A DNA stretch of 64,000 nucleotides from Mactra quadrangularis. Lineage: Eukaryota; Mollusca; Bivalvia; Venerida; Mactridae. The notes under the pieces were generated by a model. The model was not told where the DNA came from. It did not search any database and saw nothing but the letters and a program-made list of their open reading frames with translations. The position numbers and the translations under genes are program-made. Where the stretch lies: assembly GCA_025267735.1 (NCBI GenBank), contig CM046308.1, forward strand, positions 36,259,267-36,323,266. Direction: 5' to 3'. This document shows, one piece after another, positions 1 to 13,100 of the stretch (the stretch's first letter is position 1; every line of letters begins with the position of its first letter).

Positions 1-261
1 AATTAACACCTGTTAAACGGAATACGGAAGTAAATTACAAAGTCGTCATTTTGTATTCTATATGTGAATTAGAGTGTTAATGTTATAGTGTACAAATTCT
101 TTGTAATAAACAGGTAAATATGATAAACATTTATTTTGTGGTTTATCTGGTTTCAGTTTTAAACGATTGTGTTCACTTTTGGGTGATTTTAGACCGTTGT
201 GAAATTTAATTTTCTTCAAAATACTTGCCTTTGCTTGACAAGTACTACCAATTCAGTTTAT

Positions 262-432
262 GATTATTTTAGCTCGATCGTGAAACACATTCTTACGACT
301 AAGATTAATCACTTTCAAGTCCGCACCCAGGTCCCAAGTATGTACTGAGCTAGTAGGATAAAGTTTCTTTCTCAAGGAAACAATTGGATGGGTTTAGATG
401 GGATTTGAACCAACGCTAAGCTGACTATCCAA
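262..432 (-). repeat. SINE family 3 fragment (tRNA-like head)
   Basis: Shares GACTAAGATTAATCACTTT..GTCCGC..CCAGGTCCC and a GGGATTTGAACC box-B-like block with copies at 20392-20548, 41237-41430 (opposite strand), 51815-51931 and 53448-53552. Confidence 0.6.
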
Positions 433-810
433 TAATTACCAGTTTAACTAATCACTAACCACTAATCACCAATGTGTGACAGTGTTGAAAGCTCTAATAT
501 CAAGATTAACACTCTTCATGAACTGCATGCTATAGGGAAATATTATTTAAAACATCTTTAATGAAAAATAGAATTTGCTTGTAAATACTTGAAAATTGTT
601 TTAAGATCACGGTATGTTTAAGATGAAGTCAAGTTCTAAACAAATACTTTTTCAATATGGCGTCTTCACATTTGATGACGGAATAAAAAATGTGTAAAAG
701 TTTTGGCGATAATAGTACATTTGTATTTTATATGATAACTACTTTATTGAACAATGTTTAAACAGGCGCGTAGCTACCAGTACGCCTAGTACACAATTGC
801 GTACACATGT

Positions 811-1114
811 TGTTTTTTTTTTGGGGGGGGGGGGGATTAACGCCGTAGCAACACATTGTATAGGTCATATAACGGCAGTCAGTCTACCTACTCACTGTTT
901 CTAGAAAGTTTAAGTCTTTGGATTTAGCTGTTAACTAACTACTATGCTTACTTTCGTCAGTGTGTGAAAACTGCCGTAATAATTATGAATCATTGGTAGA
1001 AGGGAGAATGGCCGTAAAAATAATTACATGACTAAGCTCCACGAAAGTATGCTCCGCCCAGGAAACGAACTTACGAACTCTCGATCAGTAGACCAACTGA
1101 GCTAGTCGGGCGGC
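811..1114 (-). repeat. tRNA-derived SINE, family 1
   Basis: On the - strand: tRNA-like head with box A (GAGCTAGTCGGGC on +) and box B, body, and an end near TTAACGCCGTAGCAACACATTG (split here by the tail). A run of G/T at 812-835 replaces the usual AAAC-rich tail. Ten copies of this family are in the window. Confidence 0.8.
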
Positions 1115-1330
1115 TGCGTACACATTGGTCCACAGGCGACCGACACGGTCCCTAATAAAAAATACTATACACACAAAACAGAGTTAATTTATCAAAATAT
1201 CTTTGTGCATGTTACACGAGTTATTTGAACAATTAAAACAACTGCTAGTATGTCGCTTGTCTGTAGTCAGGCTATTTTTGTTCATTTGTATAGAAGAGTA
1301 TTATGTGCGTAAATTGTAGAGTTAACTCCC

Positions 1331-2107
1331 ATGGAAAGTTTACGTAGCGCGTTTTTAAGCGTGACAGTTTTGGAAACAGCACCGCCGTATCCGGATGATT
1401 TTGACAGCGCTGTCATTTTAGACGATGAAGTGAAATTCAATGTCCTATCAAAAGAATGGTCATCAGTGCATGCATACGCGTTCCCTACGCGGTAAAAACA
1501 TTTTGCTAAACAACTTACGACAGTCCTTTACGTAACAACTATCGAAGGTCAACTTTGTTTACGTTTTGTCCTTGTCAAGTTCCAAAGGGGATAATATAAA
1601 TTATGATGATATATCATCACAAGGTGGATGGTTTTTATAGACCATATTAGTAGTTAGTGAATCAGTGCTCACAAGCGTTCAACATGCAGTAAATATATTA
1701 TGCGTGCGCTCACTGGAGCTTTCATTTTGTAAAACGCAGAACGTACATTTCAGTGCATATCTTTGTTTTAATTTCCACGCATGGACATCCACTAAAGTCT
1801 AAAATTATGACCTCATACTTCGCTTTTTGTTATATATAACACACGATTAGTGAATTAAGCTGGATTTACTCGTAAATTTGTTGTGCAAGCACAACAAATT
1901 AAAACAAATACGATGTATGACTAATTGTATTTTGTCAGGTGGACAGACGTGGAGGATACAGAACAACCAGCAACATTACCCTACACTTTAAAGGCTACTA
2001 ACCGAGATTTGTACCCGTCTATATACATGGTGCTCTCTGTTTTTAAAAGTATGCCTGTTATGTATGTTATGTATTTTCCTCGAGATACTAAGCTTAATGA
2101 TTGGTAA
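1331..2107 (+). pseudogene. two-exon open frame with a hAT-transposase C-terminal (dimerisation) fragment
   Basis: An ATG frame 1331-1491 reaches a GTAAAA donor and joins in phase to an exon starting at 1939 after TTTTGTCAG, ending TAA at 2105-2107: 109 residues. Exon 2 reads RWTDVEDTEQPATLPYTL then RDLYPSIYMVLSVFKSMPV, the pattern of the hAT C-terminal domain (DLYPNI..VL..LLT.PVS), but it stops before the ERSFS motif, replaced by unrelated residues. Exon 1 is not recognised. It may be a decayed transposase end or a small host gene built on one; the splice junction could be chance. Confidence 0.45.
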
Positions 2108-2504
2108 AAAAAATAAAAAAAGGTATATGTACAAGTCATGAAATATAAGACACATTTAACAACAGCAACTATACAACATATCTATAAATACAATGACATA
2201 CATGATCACGAAGAGCATCACAAAGCATGAGATTTATAAAAGGTCAAAAATAACACACGTTAAACAACATCACCAAATATATACATAAGACAACGAAATT
2301 AAGAGCGGTGCTATAATAAACAATATCATACAACATGATCAACTATGTTGATAAACAAACATGGACAACATATGCATATACAAGAAACGAAAAACCAAAT
2401 ATGATGCCATATAAATATATATATCGATATAAGACAATCAAATAAAGACAAAGGCATGGACAATTATATACATTGCAAAATGACATAGATAGCTATGATA
2501 GACG

Positions 2505-2857
2505 AGCTTATCTGAAGCTCGTCCTCGTTATCAAATGGACGGGCGATCAGAGTTGCCTGTCTCCGTCGCCAAGCTATTCATGACAATATATGATGGCAAA
2601 GAAAGTGCAAGTGGATGTGACAAACAGGAATGATTCCCAAATATTCTACAGAAGTTGAGCTATCAGCTCGTCTTAAAATAATCTATGAACGGGCGAACAA
2701 CATTCGCAGCTGTCACTTAACTAATAAACTACAAGGAGATAGACACTGATATACAAAAGGCGGGATTACAATACTGATGAGCTGTTATATCTACATAAGC
2801 TCGTGCATATGTCAAGCGGACGAACGACAAGAGTGGATCATCTCTGTCGCTGAGTTA
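2505..2857. repeat. three degenerate tandem units of about 140 bp
   Basis: GAGCT..GCTCGTC followed by a GGACGGGCGA-like block and a GTCTCCGTCGC-like block recurs near 2505, 2656 and 2779. The units are strongly diverged. No coding frame fits them. Confidence 0.4.
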
Positions 2858-4016
2858 CTTACAATATATTCGATGACCAGTATAAAACATATACATAAAG
2901 TGGGTGGGGATGTATAAAATACGCCGGGCTACCATAAGTTTCTCATAAAATAATCAAGGCTATATCCAATAGCTAATCTCTATTGCTGGCTCTTCGACAC
3001 ATAATAGCTTAACTACCAACTTAAATCCACAGTGTCGCCAACCTTTCAACATAATATAATATTATTCAACTAGTATAAGATTAAGCTGGCAACCACTAAA
3101 ACTCTTCAATAGTTTTAGGTATATAGCTAACACGGCTTCAGGCCTTAGCCAGCAACTCTGTTTCGGCTCTCAGCCTTATCAATATTCACAAACAACAGCT
3201 ATAGAACACGGCTGCGATCCGGTCGTTTCTCCATTTGTATACAAAAATGTATCACTCTGGGGAAGAGAGGCTTCGGCAGAGTTGCGGTAAACAACAAGGA
3301 GGACAGTTGACTTCGGGTTTCCCAGGTAATTCTTATAGCGTTGTCTCACCAACCATCATATACGCGTACCCACTATAACAACAAACAAATTCAGTTAAAC
3401 ATATAACCGGAAGTAGATAAATATTTATTGATTAATTCTGGGGCTCACAGTGTCGGACGTGCGAGTCTGCTGCCAACTGCAGACTGATTAAAATTGACTA
3501 ATTTTCTCTTTTTATACTCTTCGGAACAACTATATTCAATGAGCGTCTTAAAACAAAGACGTAATAACGCATCCTTTGACCCAGATGAACTGACGTCACA
3601 TTGGACAATGTTAAAATCCGTATCTCCATACCAATGATCTTCACAATATAAATATTATCATACGCATTACAATTCTGCTGATAGAATTAAGTTTCATATG
3701 GACTTGTCTTTGCGAGTCGAGTATACGATTTAAATTTGTCGTTCGTCTTTGACTCAGTCAATATAATTCGTTGAACGCTGCATTTATGTTTGTTTATTTA
3801 GTTACATGATTTCTATTATTATTTTCACGGCGTTATGATACACATCCATTCATTAGCAACAATTATTATGACAACTAATTCTGCCCTGTGTGTCCTGCCC
3901 GGCATTGCCCTGCCCTGCCCTGCCTCACCTGTTCTACCCTTCCCAGTCAGGCCCCATCCTGATTTGTCATGAAATAAATTAATGAAATGATTAAGTTGAT
4001 TAACTTTATCTTTCAG
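2858..4016. other. intergenic, upstream of the Mieap-domain gene
   Basis: Nothing coding is seen. A 5' UTR exon and promoter of the Mieap-domain gene should lie here or further upstream, since the first coding exon follows a splice acceptor at 4015-4016, but none can be pinned down. 3890-3930 is a short CCCTG-rich run. Confidence 0.4.
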
Positions 4017-4035
4017 TTCTAACTCACATAAAAAT

Positions 4036-4194
4036 ATGTCGACTCCATCTACCGTACCAAAAGCAGACATTGATGTTGTCGCAAAGGTTCTGAAGGAGCT
4101 CAGTAAAGGAGGAGAAATTAAACCAGAGAAAGCGAAAGAAGCAATACAAAAGTATAATGAAAAGATGGAGTATCTATCATTTTACAAACAAGAG
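4036..4194 (+). CDS. Mieap-domain gene, coding exon 1
   Basis: Residues 1-53, beginning MSTPSTVPKAD. The exon itself starts at 4017 after the acceptor CTTTCAG, leaving 19 nt of 5' UTR, and ends in phase 0 at donor GTAAAA. The charged, helical stretch from about residue 25 begins the coiled coil. Confidence 0.85.
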
Positions 4195-7100
4195 GTAAAA
4201 TCAGTATCAAAGTTAATAAATATCATAAATGTTCTCGAGTTACTTTGTATAAACGGTATAAATAATACTTTTCCTCGGGCAAAAAATGTCCAAGGGCGCG
4301 TTGGTTAAGCAAATCAGAATGTATCGCTTTGTACCCTAGTACCCTTAATTTGATGTTACTCACTTATTTATTTTTTTGTAAGAGGGGAACCAGGACACAA
4401 AGCGATACGTAGCGATTTGTTTAAGCAACCTGGATGTAGCGTGTTCAATTACACAAAGCGTTACAGAACGTTAGATAACGATACATTCGGAACTCCTCGG
4501 CCATTCGCTGCGAATAATCTAATCTAATACACAAATATGCGATTGTTAAGGCAATGAGTGATGTTTTACGGATTAAAAACGAAACATCACTCAATGCCTA
4601 AACGACCACATATTTGTTTACTTCAACACCGGTAGTTTCAAAATAGCGTCTAAATATGTCCGAGATTATTCGCAGCAAATGACCGAGGAGTTCCGAATGT
4701 ATCGTTACGGAACGTTCTGTAACGTTCGCGGTAACTGAACACACTACAGGTCAATCTTTTACCGCTGTATTTGCTGGGGTATATACTGCTACACCGGGCA
4801 ACTTAGATGAGCTAAAACTACAACATGACTAGAAACATTCCCGTATAGACATTGAAGAAACAGAGATTGGTATCTTTGTATAGTGCGTACAAAAAAACAA
4901 AACGTGTTTTGGTAAACATTAAAAATGAGACAATTCATTTCAGGGGTAGGCAGTAATGAAAATAAAATGTGTGTAATTCATTTTAACAAAATTAACATGG
5001 TTGATAAACCACCGCCACTTGGTAAATCATGCTTGCTATGGTAGAACGCTTTCCATTACACCAACAACTAAGACACAAGTAAACATATCACAATTGTTTA
5101 TTTTAAAGTCATCCTGGGCATCCCTCTTCGTGGGTTAGTTCATTGTATTGTTATTATAAACAGTGTTTTGTTTTTTTGTACGCACTATAATAATAAATGT
5201 TTGGTGTGTGCAAAATTGACCTGAGTCATATTGATGTATTACCTGCTTCAGTAATTACACAGTGACTAACTGATTCAATGTTTATGAATGATATCTATAG
5301 GTTCTGTTAGACGTATTTCGAAACAACGATTTATGTTATTATTGCATCTAAGGACCTAAATGTTTATAAATAGTCATTATTGCTGAAAAGCAATAAACGC
5401 TGACATTATTCTATTGCTCTCTGTACACATACTTCATTAACGGCGAAATTTCATTTGTACCAAAGGAGAAACCTAAATACTTGAATTCCTGATATAGTCT
5501 AATAAACCATGAATGGTTACCCCAAATGATGTAAAATATTGCTTAACAAAATATATAAATCTCGTATATGTTTATGTCTATGTTTATAGTATGAAAAGAA
5601 AACTGACACAAGAAACGAAATCAGTGAGAAAGCACGACGAGTTATGGAAGAATTAACTGAAGAGAATATCAATCTGAAGAAACAGATTGAAGAATTGGAA
5701 CAACGGTAATTGTATTATAATAAAGCTGCATGTGGCCACTTCATTTTTTTAATTGGATTTAACATCGTATTCAACTCATATTTAGTCATATATACGACGG
5801 CCAGCTCTTCCTATAGTTCGTTTTTTTCTCAACTGTCAAAACATGAATAATTTCACAGTGACTTCGTGTTCGTTGTCTAATACTCGTGATATTGAGATAG
5901 TGTGTAATCATTCACCGTGAAATTATTCAAACTTTGACAGTTGAGAAAAATGAACTGTACAATTAGTTTCCTGGACACTTTTCTATCAACAGAACTAACT
6001 TACCCAACAACAAGACCGACAACTCATGTATAGGGTATATATGACCTATCGCGACCGGGCTCGGTCGTCGAACCCGCAATCTCTGGATTCGAAGTCAGAC
6101 ATGTTAACCACTACGCCGCGGCTGTGGCCAGTTCACATCATATTGCTAGCTAGCTTTTCGCTACTTGTTACCCCCGATTTAATATCACATACTTTATTTT
6201 CTTCGGTGTAAGAAGAGTGTCAGAGGACAAAGCGCTAGGTATAGCGATTTTCTGAACAAACTGCGGACTCACGTATTGGCCTCCGCTGAGGCCAAAAATG
6301 TTCTACGGGCGTGTGAAATTGATATTGATTGAAATAGAGGTATATTTATAAGTGTTCTAAAATGATTATTTTGCTTTAATTAAAAAAAACGTGCCCTTTT
6401 CTAAACAAAGGGGTCATTTTAAAAGAGCATGTTTTATCTATTTATTGTAACCATTGAACATAAATGATTCCAAGTCGTTAAGAGTTGAATTATGTAGTTT
6501 TGGGGAAGTTTTTCAATAACAAGACCTTATCTTAAACAAAATTTTTTTATCTACTTTCACTATGAAATTCATTAAAATCAAAAAACATAATTTGTTTGAT
6601 TAAACTTTTCAGCTTTACATGTGTTACCATAAAATTCATGAACTCTTCTGCATGCATTTTCTTCTGTATTTTATCCTTCTATCTGCATTTACCATTATTT
6701 ATTTTCCTGATTTATACATATTCTTGCTTGATACTGTTATTTCTCTATCTAAATTCTCCTTAAAGCATTATCAAATTGTTGACGTACATGTCCCCAAATA
6801 CACTCAGTGCTATACATGTATAAATAGTGAACTATCATACTATGAAATATGAGTTGGAATTTCATGGATGATTAAATGATATTTTGATTATAGCTTTGTT
6901 CAATTTGAATGTATGATACATTAGTGTCATCCGGTAGAAAGTTTTACGAAAAATCCTTAATGATAAAAGTTTGTGCATGAAAAGAGTTTTTCAATAGAAA
7001 AACAGGTACGTGTATGTAAGGAAATTAATAATTGAGTCCAAACTTTTGAAGGGCTCTAAAAAATAAAGTGTTCATAATTATGTTTTGATGTTAATAAGAC

Positions 7101-10100
7101 CAGGGGCGGATCCAGGATTTTTTTCTAGGGAGGGGGGGGGGTCCAAACTTTCGAACCACAATCGCATTATACTCAATTTGCAGAATAATGCAACATATTA
7201 ATCATAAAAACTACATAACCATTAAATCTATGTTAAGCACCGAGTAAAATTGCTTTATGCTACTTAAAAATGACTTACAGTCAAGATATACACTAATGGT
7301 AATGGACAGGTACATTTGGAAATTCTAGGGACCCCCTGAACCCCTCCCCCCGCGCTAGATCCGCCTATGAAGACTAACTTACTTCATACATGTATATTCT
7401 TGCAGACTGAGCGCTGTGACAGGACAAACAAAAACATCTGGAAACCCAGACATTGCAGATTTAAGTGATCAACATCGACCTACAAAGCTTGTTGAGAAAT
7501 TTAAAATACTATTTGATGATGAATGGACAAATGCTTACGAAGAAATTGATACAGTTTGTAAACAAAATTCAATTAAAAAAGAAGAAAAAGTCATTGAAGT
7601 TTTAGTTGATATAACCATGGTAATGAGTCTTATTTGTTTAAAATGTCGATTAAAGACCAACACCAAAAACCTACTCTTAATCCGAAGTTGCCCGTCACTG
7701 CCACTACGTTATCAGATCTTATACTCAGGTGTGTAAGGGACAAAATATGGTCGAATTGTGCAAATTGTGATAAAAGCACCAAACTTTCAGGAAATCAACT
7801 TTAAGGTGTGAACTTCAGAAAAAAGCCAGGAGACAACCATGAGAGGCCCTGTGAACAAAAATATGGGGCCCTAAAGGGGGTTACCCGTAACAATTGATAT
7901 TATTGCATAGTACTGTGTAAAAATCCTTAATTTATATATCAACTAAATGTATTGAATTTCTTTTGCTCAAGATGAGAACAAATAAGTCAGTTGATGTTTT
8001 TGAATATTTAACATGATGATTATAATCGTTATTGAGGCCCCATAAAGGGATTTTATGGTCAACAAATAGTAAAAGACCACTAACAACCAGTACAGTTTTT
8101 ATTTTTATTTTTTCACATTTTTAAAGCATTTTGAATGGGTAATTTTGTGTGGCTAGATGTGGTGTCTTTTCATTTAAATAAATTGCAAAACCAAGTATGA
8201 TCAAGAGGCCAAAACAAGGGGAAACTTATGAAAAAATATTGAATATCTAATTTGCTGTACTGATTACATAGAATTCAGAAATTGTATCAGTAACATTTAA
8301 TCTATTATGTACAGTTCAAATAACATAATGATGAAACTTTTTTTATTCTTCATATCATTTTGAGTGATGCACCTCAGAAAACCCCAAGGAGACAACCATG
8401 AGAGGCCCTACTAACAAAATTGTGGGGCCATGAAAGGGGTCACCCATTAAAGTATAAGCAGTGCATAGTTTAGTGTAAATATTTATCTATCAAATAAATA
8501 AAATAAATTTTCTTCACTCATGATGACTACAATCATGTCAGAATTTTTTTTTCAAATTTAACATGATACAATGAATTGTAATTGAGGTCCAGGTAAGGGT
8601 TTTTAAGAAAACAAAACACAAAAAACTATAAATGACCAGTGAAATTACTGTTCTCGTTTTGTTTTAATTTATTACTTAAAGTATTTTGAATGGGTAATTT
8701 TGTGTGGTTAGCTATCATGTTCTTTTTTTAAGAAATAATTCACAAAACAAAGTATGATCTCATGAGGCCAAAACAAGGGGGAATTTATATAAATTTTGAA
8801 TACGTGTATATAATTTTCTGTATTGGTTATATAGGATTCTAGTGTTAATAGGACTGGAGACAAAGATTTATCTAAACATCAGTAACATTCATCAAATAAA
8901 GCACATTATAATACGATAATTAAGTTTTTATTTGTTTATTTCATTTTGCTTCTTCAAAAACTTAATGAGATCTATCAAGCATGTTTGTATTAATCTATTG
9001 AGAGGCCCCTCTTGGAAAATTTGAATATGAAAAATGAAAAAACCATGTCCAAAAATAAAAACCAAAATCCAATCACATTTTAAATCTAATTACTAAGCAA
9101 AAGCATCAATTACTTGCAACGATGAACAAAGAGACCCTGCACGGAGAAAATAGAAGTGGTCCCACTTGAGCTAACGTACTTACAACAGTGAAACATGTAT
9201 GATACATAACATACATGTATATTGTTCTGCTATGGAATTAATGGAGTTTAACTTTAGTTTTAGTTATATTTGAAATATATATAATGTAATTTATCAACTT
9301 GATTTGGGTAAAAATGATAAGGCCTTTAACCTTTTACTGACCAACCCAGTTACTCCTGAATCGAATTTTGGCTTCTACTTTCAGACAACCAAGTAAGAAA
9401 TAAATTGGCCAAGTTGCATTGCTGTCCGTCAATTAATCATGAAAATCGTATATTGAAATAGCCCTATCGCTGAGGTGAAAATTTGCCACTTTTTGCACTT
9501 ATCTTTCCTTGTAAAGGATTAAAGGAAAATCTACTAAAAGGCCCTTATTTTGATGTTAATCAGTTTCGTTTGATTTTTCATTTTTTGCTCTTTTATTATG
9601 AATGCAACCACAGTTTCCAAAAACTAATTTTAGCATCTATCAAACCAAGTCATGCATGTTTTATAATGTAATAATATATGTTGCAAAGGCGATAACAAAC
9701 AACCATAATTTGATAATATATACCATGTAGTATTACTCAAGTTGGACGTACCATGTGACAAATGCTAATGACTGAGATTTAAGAAACATATAGACTGGAT
9801 AAACCACCAGTGTTACTAAGTAACTTCCTTTAGATTTGATATCATGGTACTCAGTAGGGAAGAGTAAGCATAAAAAAGTTTCCGACAGATCTTGAACACA
9901 TGTTCACTATTCTTGCAATTCATATTGTTGATTTCGCTGGGGTTATTCATTTTATGGATTCTTGACAAGCTTGACGGTCAATGAAAGCTATATAATGTAT
10001 AACCCGCTTGATAGACAAGGTGACCAGTGTATGGACGTACTCCACATTATCATGCTTTTAATAGAACCATTTATTGTAGACGTATGTTATGTATGAATGT

Positions 10101-13100
10101 ATAAAAGTCGACTGACGATTTAGCTGTGGCAGTGATCATGAAATTTGACTATGACATACATTTCCATAACAGTATTACAATAAATAAAATTAAAATATTT
10201 TAAAACTCGTCTTCAAATGAAGTTATTCTCCCGTTTTTATGCCGGGAGATGTAATCCTAGATGTAATTCTTCTACTAAAGATATTTTTGAGCAATGATAA
10301 AACTTGTGAATATTTCTTTAATTTTATAAGGTTTACAAAAATAATTATGTACGGTAAGTTCGCTTAACATGATTTCACAAAATGCTCTTAATCTCTTACA
10401 CTCGCTCAGAGATAGAAAGGTCTAAGATTGTAACCCCTTTAGGGTCAATGTTTATTTCTTTATGCAAGCCATGTGTCTGCTTTTCTTCAATCTACTCAGC
10501 TGTAAAACGGCACCTTTCCTGGTTATGTCATTCCCTTTACCACATTGACTTCCTATTAAATGAAGTGAAAGTTTCGTCAAGTAGATTGATAAATACAGAA
10601 AAGTGTACTAGTACCTATGATTAGGGATAATAGCCAATCAGTGAGCATTTGAAAGATGGAATCTAGACTACAAAATGCTATAATTTTTACCATGCTTAGT
10701 TGAATAGTCAAATCAAGTTTACCAATCTTTATGAAGAAATGTCGTGCTTTTGGGGATGGTTATATTTGTTACATGTATATAAGAAGGGCCTCTTAAATTG
10801 TTCTCTCTATAATATCTAATATACTAATTGTTTTATTGTAAGATATTTATCAATGATAAAGTCTGTTTAAAATTACATGTAGTTTGTACATCAAACACAG
10901 TATACAAATGTACATATTTGTTTCATTATTACTCTGAGCTTCAAGGGTATGATGTCGGTGTAATGCATAGTCTCTTACAGGACTATTTTATTTTGTAAAA
11001 TGGTGATATAGACTTGTATTAAAACATGATCACATACTGTTTTAGAACTTGAAATGTATCTAAGGCGTGGGTGCCTGTAGAATGTTATATTATCAAAACT
11101 CTCAATACATAACAAAAATATGATTTTGTTAAATTTAGGACGAAAACAGGTCGTACAGTCTCTCGTAATACAGGCCTAAAACGGTAATGAATATAATAAT
11201 CATTCATGTTCAATTATGATTAATTGGGTACCGTTAGCCTTACCAAATTGTTATATGAACTGTTGAAATGTAACACACTTGTAATGACAGCATAAGTTTC
11301 AATAATAAAAAAAATGGTTAGACCTTTTTTACAATTATGTAAGCTTCACGTTATGGAATTACCCCCAGTAAGGGCCTCAACTTTTAGAAATAAGTATTAT
11401 TATTTAAAATCGTCATTTTGAATGTACGTTTTTTAAATAGTAAGTTTATTTATCAGTTTAAATTGAATTAAGTGTATATTGGCTTACTTGGTATTAATTT
11501 ATTTCGAGTTCAAACATAAACCCATTCGGGGCCTCATGTGTTTCATACAATGATACCGCATGCTGATTCTGGTGTATCTACATAAAATAATTATTGAAGG
11601 CTAATTTTGAGAAAGTATGATGTATTTGTATGATTTCAAATAAAATATTTACCATTTATTCAATTATATTATTACATTATGCATAATTTAGGGCCTTATG
11701 ACAAGTTCAAAGCAGATGCCGGGCCTCAACTGCAAATAAACTGACAAAACGCTATTTTTGAGTGTACAATATACTTTCTTAGGCATATAAAATCATAATA
11801 CATATATTTTAATAACCATCTTAAATTTTTATAGAGATGATAATTTTAAAACTATGTGCCTATTTATGTGCCCCTTTCGGGGCCCCATTTTGGCAAGATA
11901 CAAGGCCCCTCATGGTTGTCTCCTGGGCTAATATTTATCAGTATGACTCAAAGTACCTCCATGCCAAATTTGGTGCTTTTATCACATTTTGCACAATTAT
12001 TTCACTTACACACCTGAGTATTATTTACAGTGTAAAAACACATCAAAAACTAACCTCGTTGTTTCCGGGAATAAGAAACGTTTTCCTTTTACGCAGTAGA
12101 GGAGGACCAGAAAGCGGACAGGACAGTGGCTCATTACATTTATACAGTTACATTACATTTGAACTTAAATTTCAGTTGTTTGTCAATCAGCAAAATACTT
12201 TTCATTACAAGAACGTACACATGCGCGATGTGACCTTTCTGTGTTGGTGCGCCGTAAATTCCAAACAAACAAGAACGTACACTGCTTCACTGCTTTCAGA
12301 ATATTTCTACGCAATTTTAAGTTTTTGAAAGGTTGTTTTTATTTAGGTAGTTAAGTAGGAGTTTGTGAACGGGTAGCAGGTTTATAGCTAATTACATCAG
12401 GGAAACAACAAATTTACCAAAAAACCCAAACACTTACATCACCTATCATTCTTGAAACGTAATACAACTGAAATAGTTAATGACTTAAGCGTATCATCAT
12501 CTTTAATATAGATTTTATAGATTATATATTTTATTCATGTACAATAGGCGACATACACATGTATATTAAAATATATAACAAATGTAGTTTTAACATACAT
12601 AGCAACATCAAAATATACATTCAATCATATATTTATATGTAATGCAAATCTACATACATTCGTACATACATACATACATTATACAGTATACGCTCATACA
12701 TACATTCGTACATACATACATACATTATACAGTATACGCTCATACATACATTCGTACATACATACATACATTATACGTTCATACATACATTCGTACATAC
12801 ATACATACATTATACAGTATACGCTCATACATACATTCGTACATACATACAAACATTATACAGTATACGCTCATACAAACATTCGTACCTACATACATAC
12901 ATTATACGTTCATACATACATTCGTACATACATACATACATTATACGCTCATACATACATTCGTACATACATACATACATTATACAGTATACGTTCATAC
13001 ATACATTCGTACCTACATACATACATTATACGTTCATACATACATTCTTACATACATACGTACATTATACAGTATACGTTCATACATACATTCGTACATA

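Noticed and set aside
11837..12328. 163-residue + strand frame
   Set aside because: It crosses the end of the 4.3-kb element, has no recognisable domain and lacks coding character.
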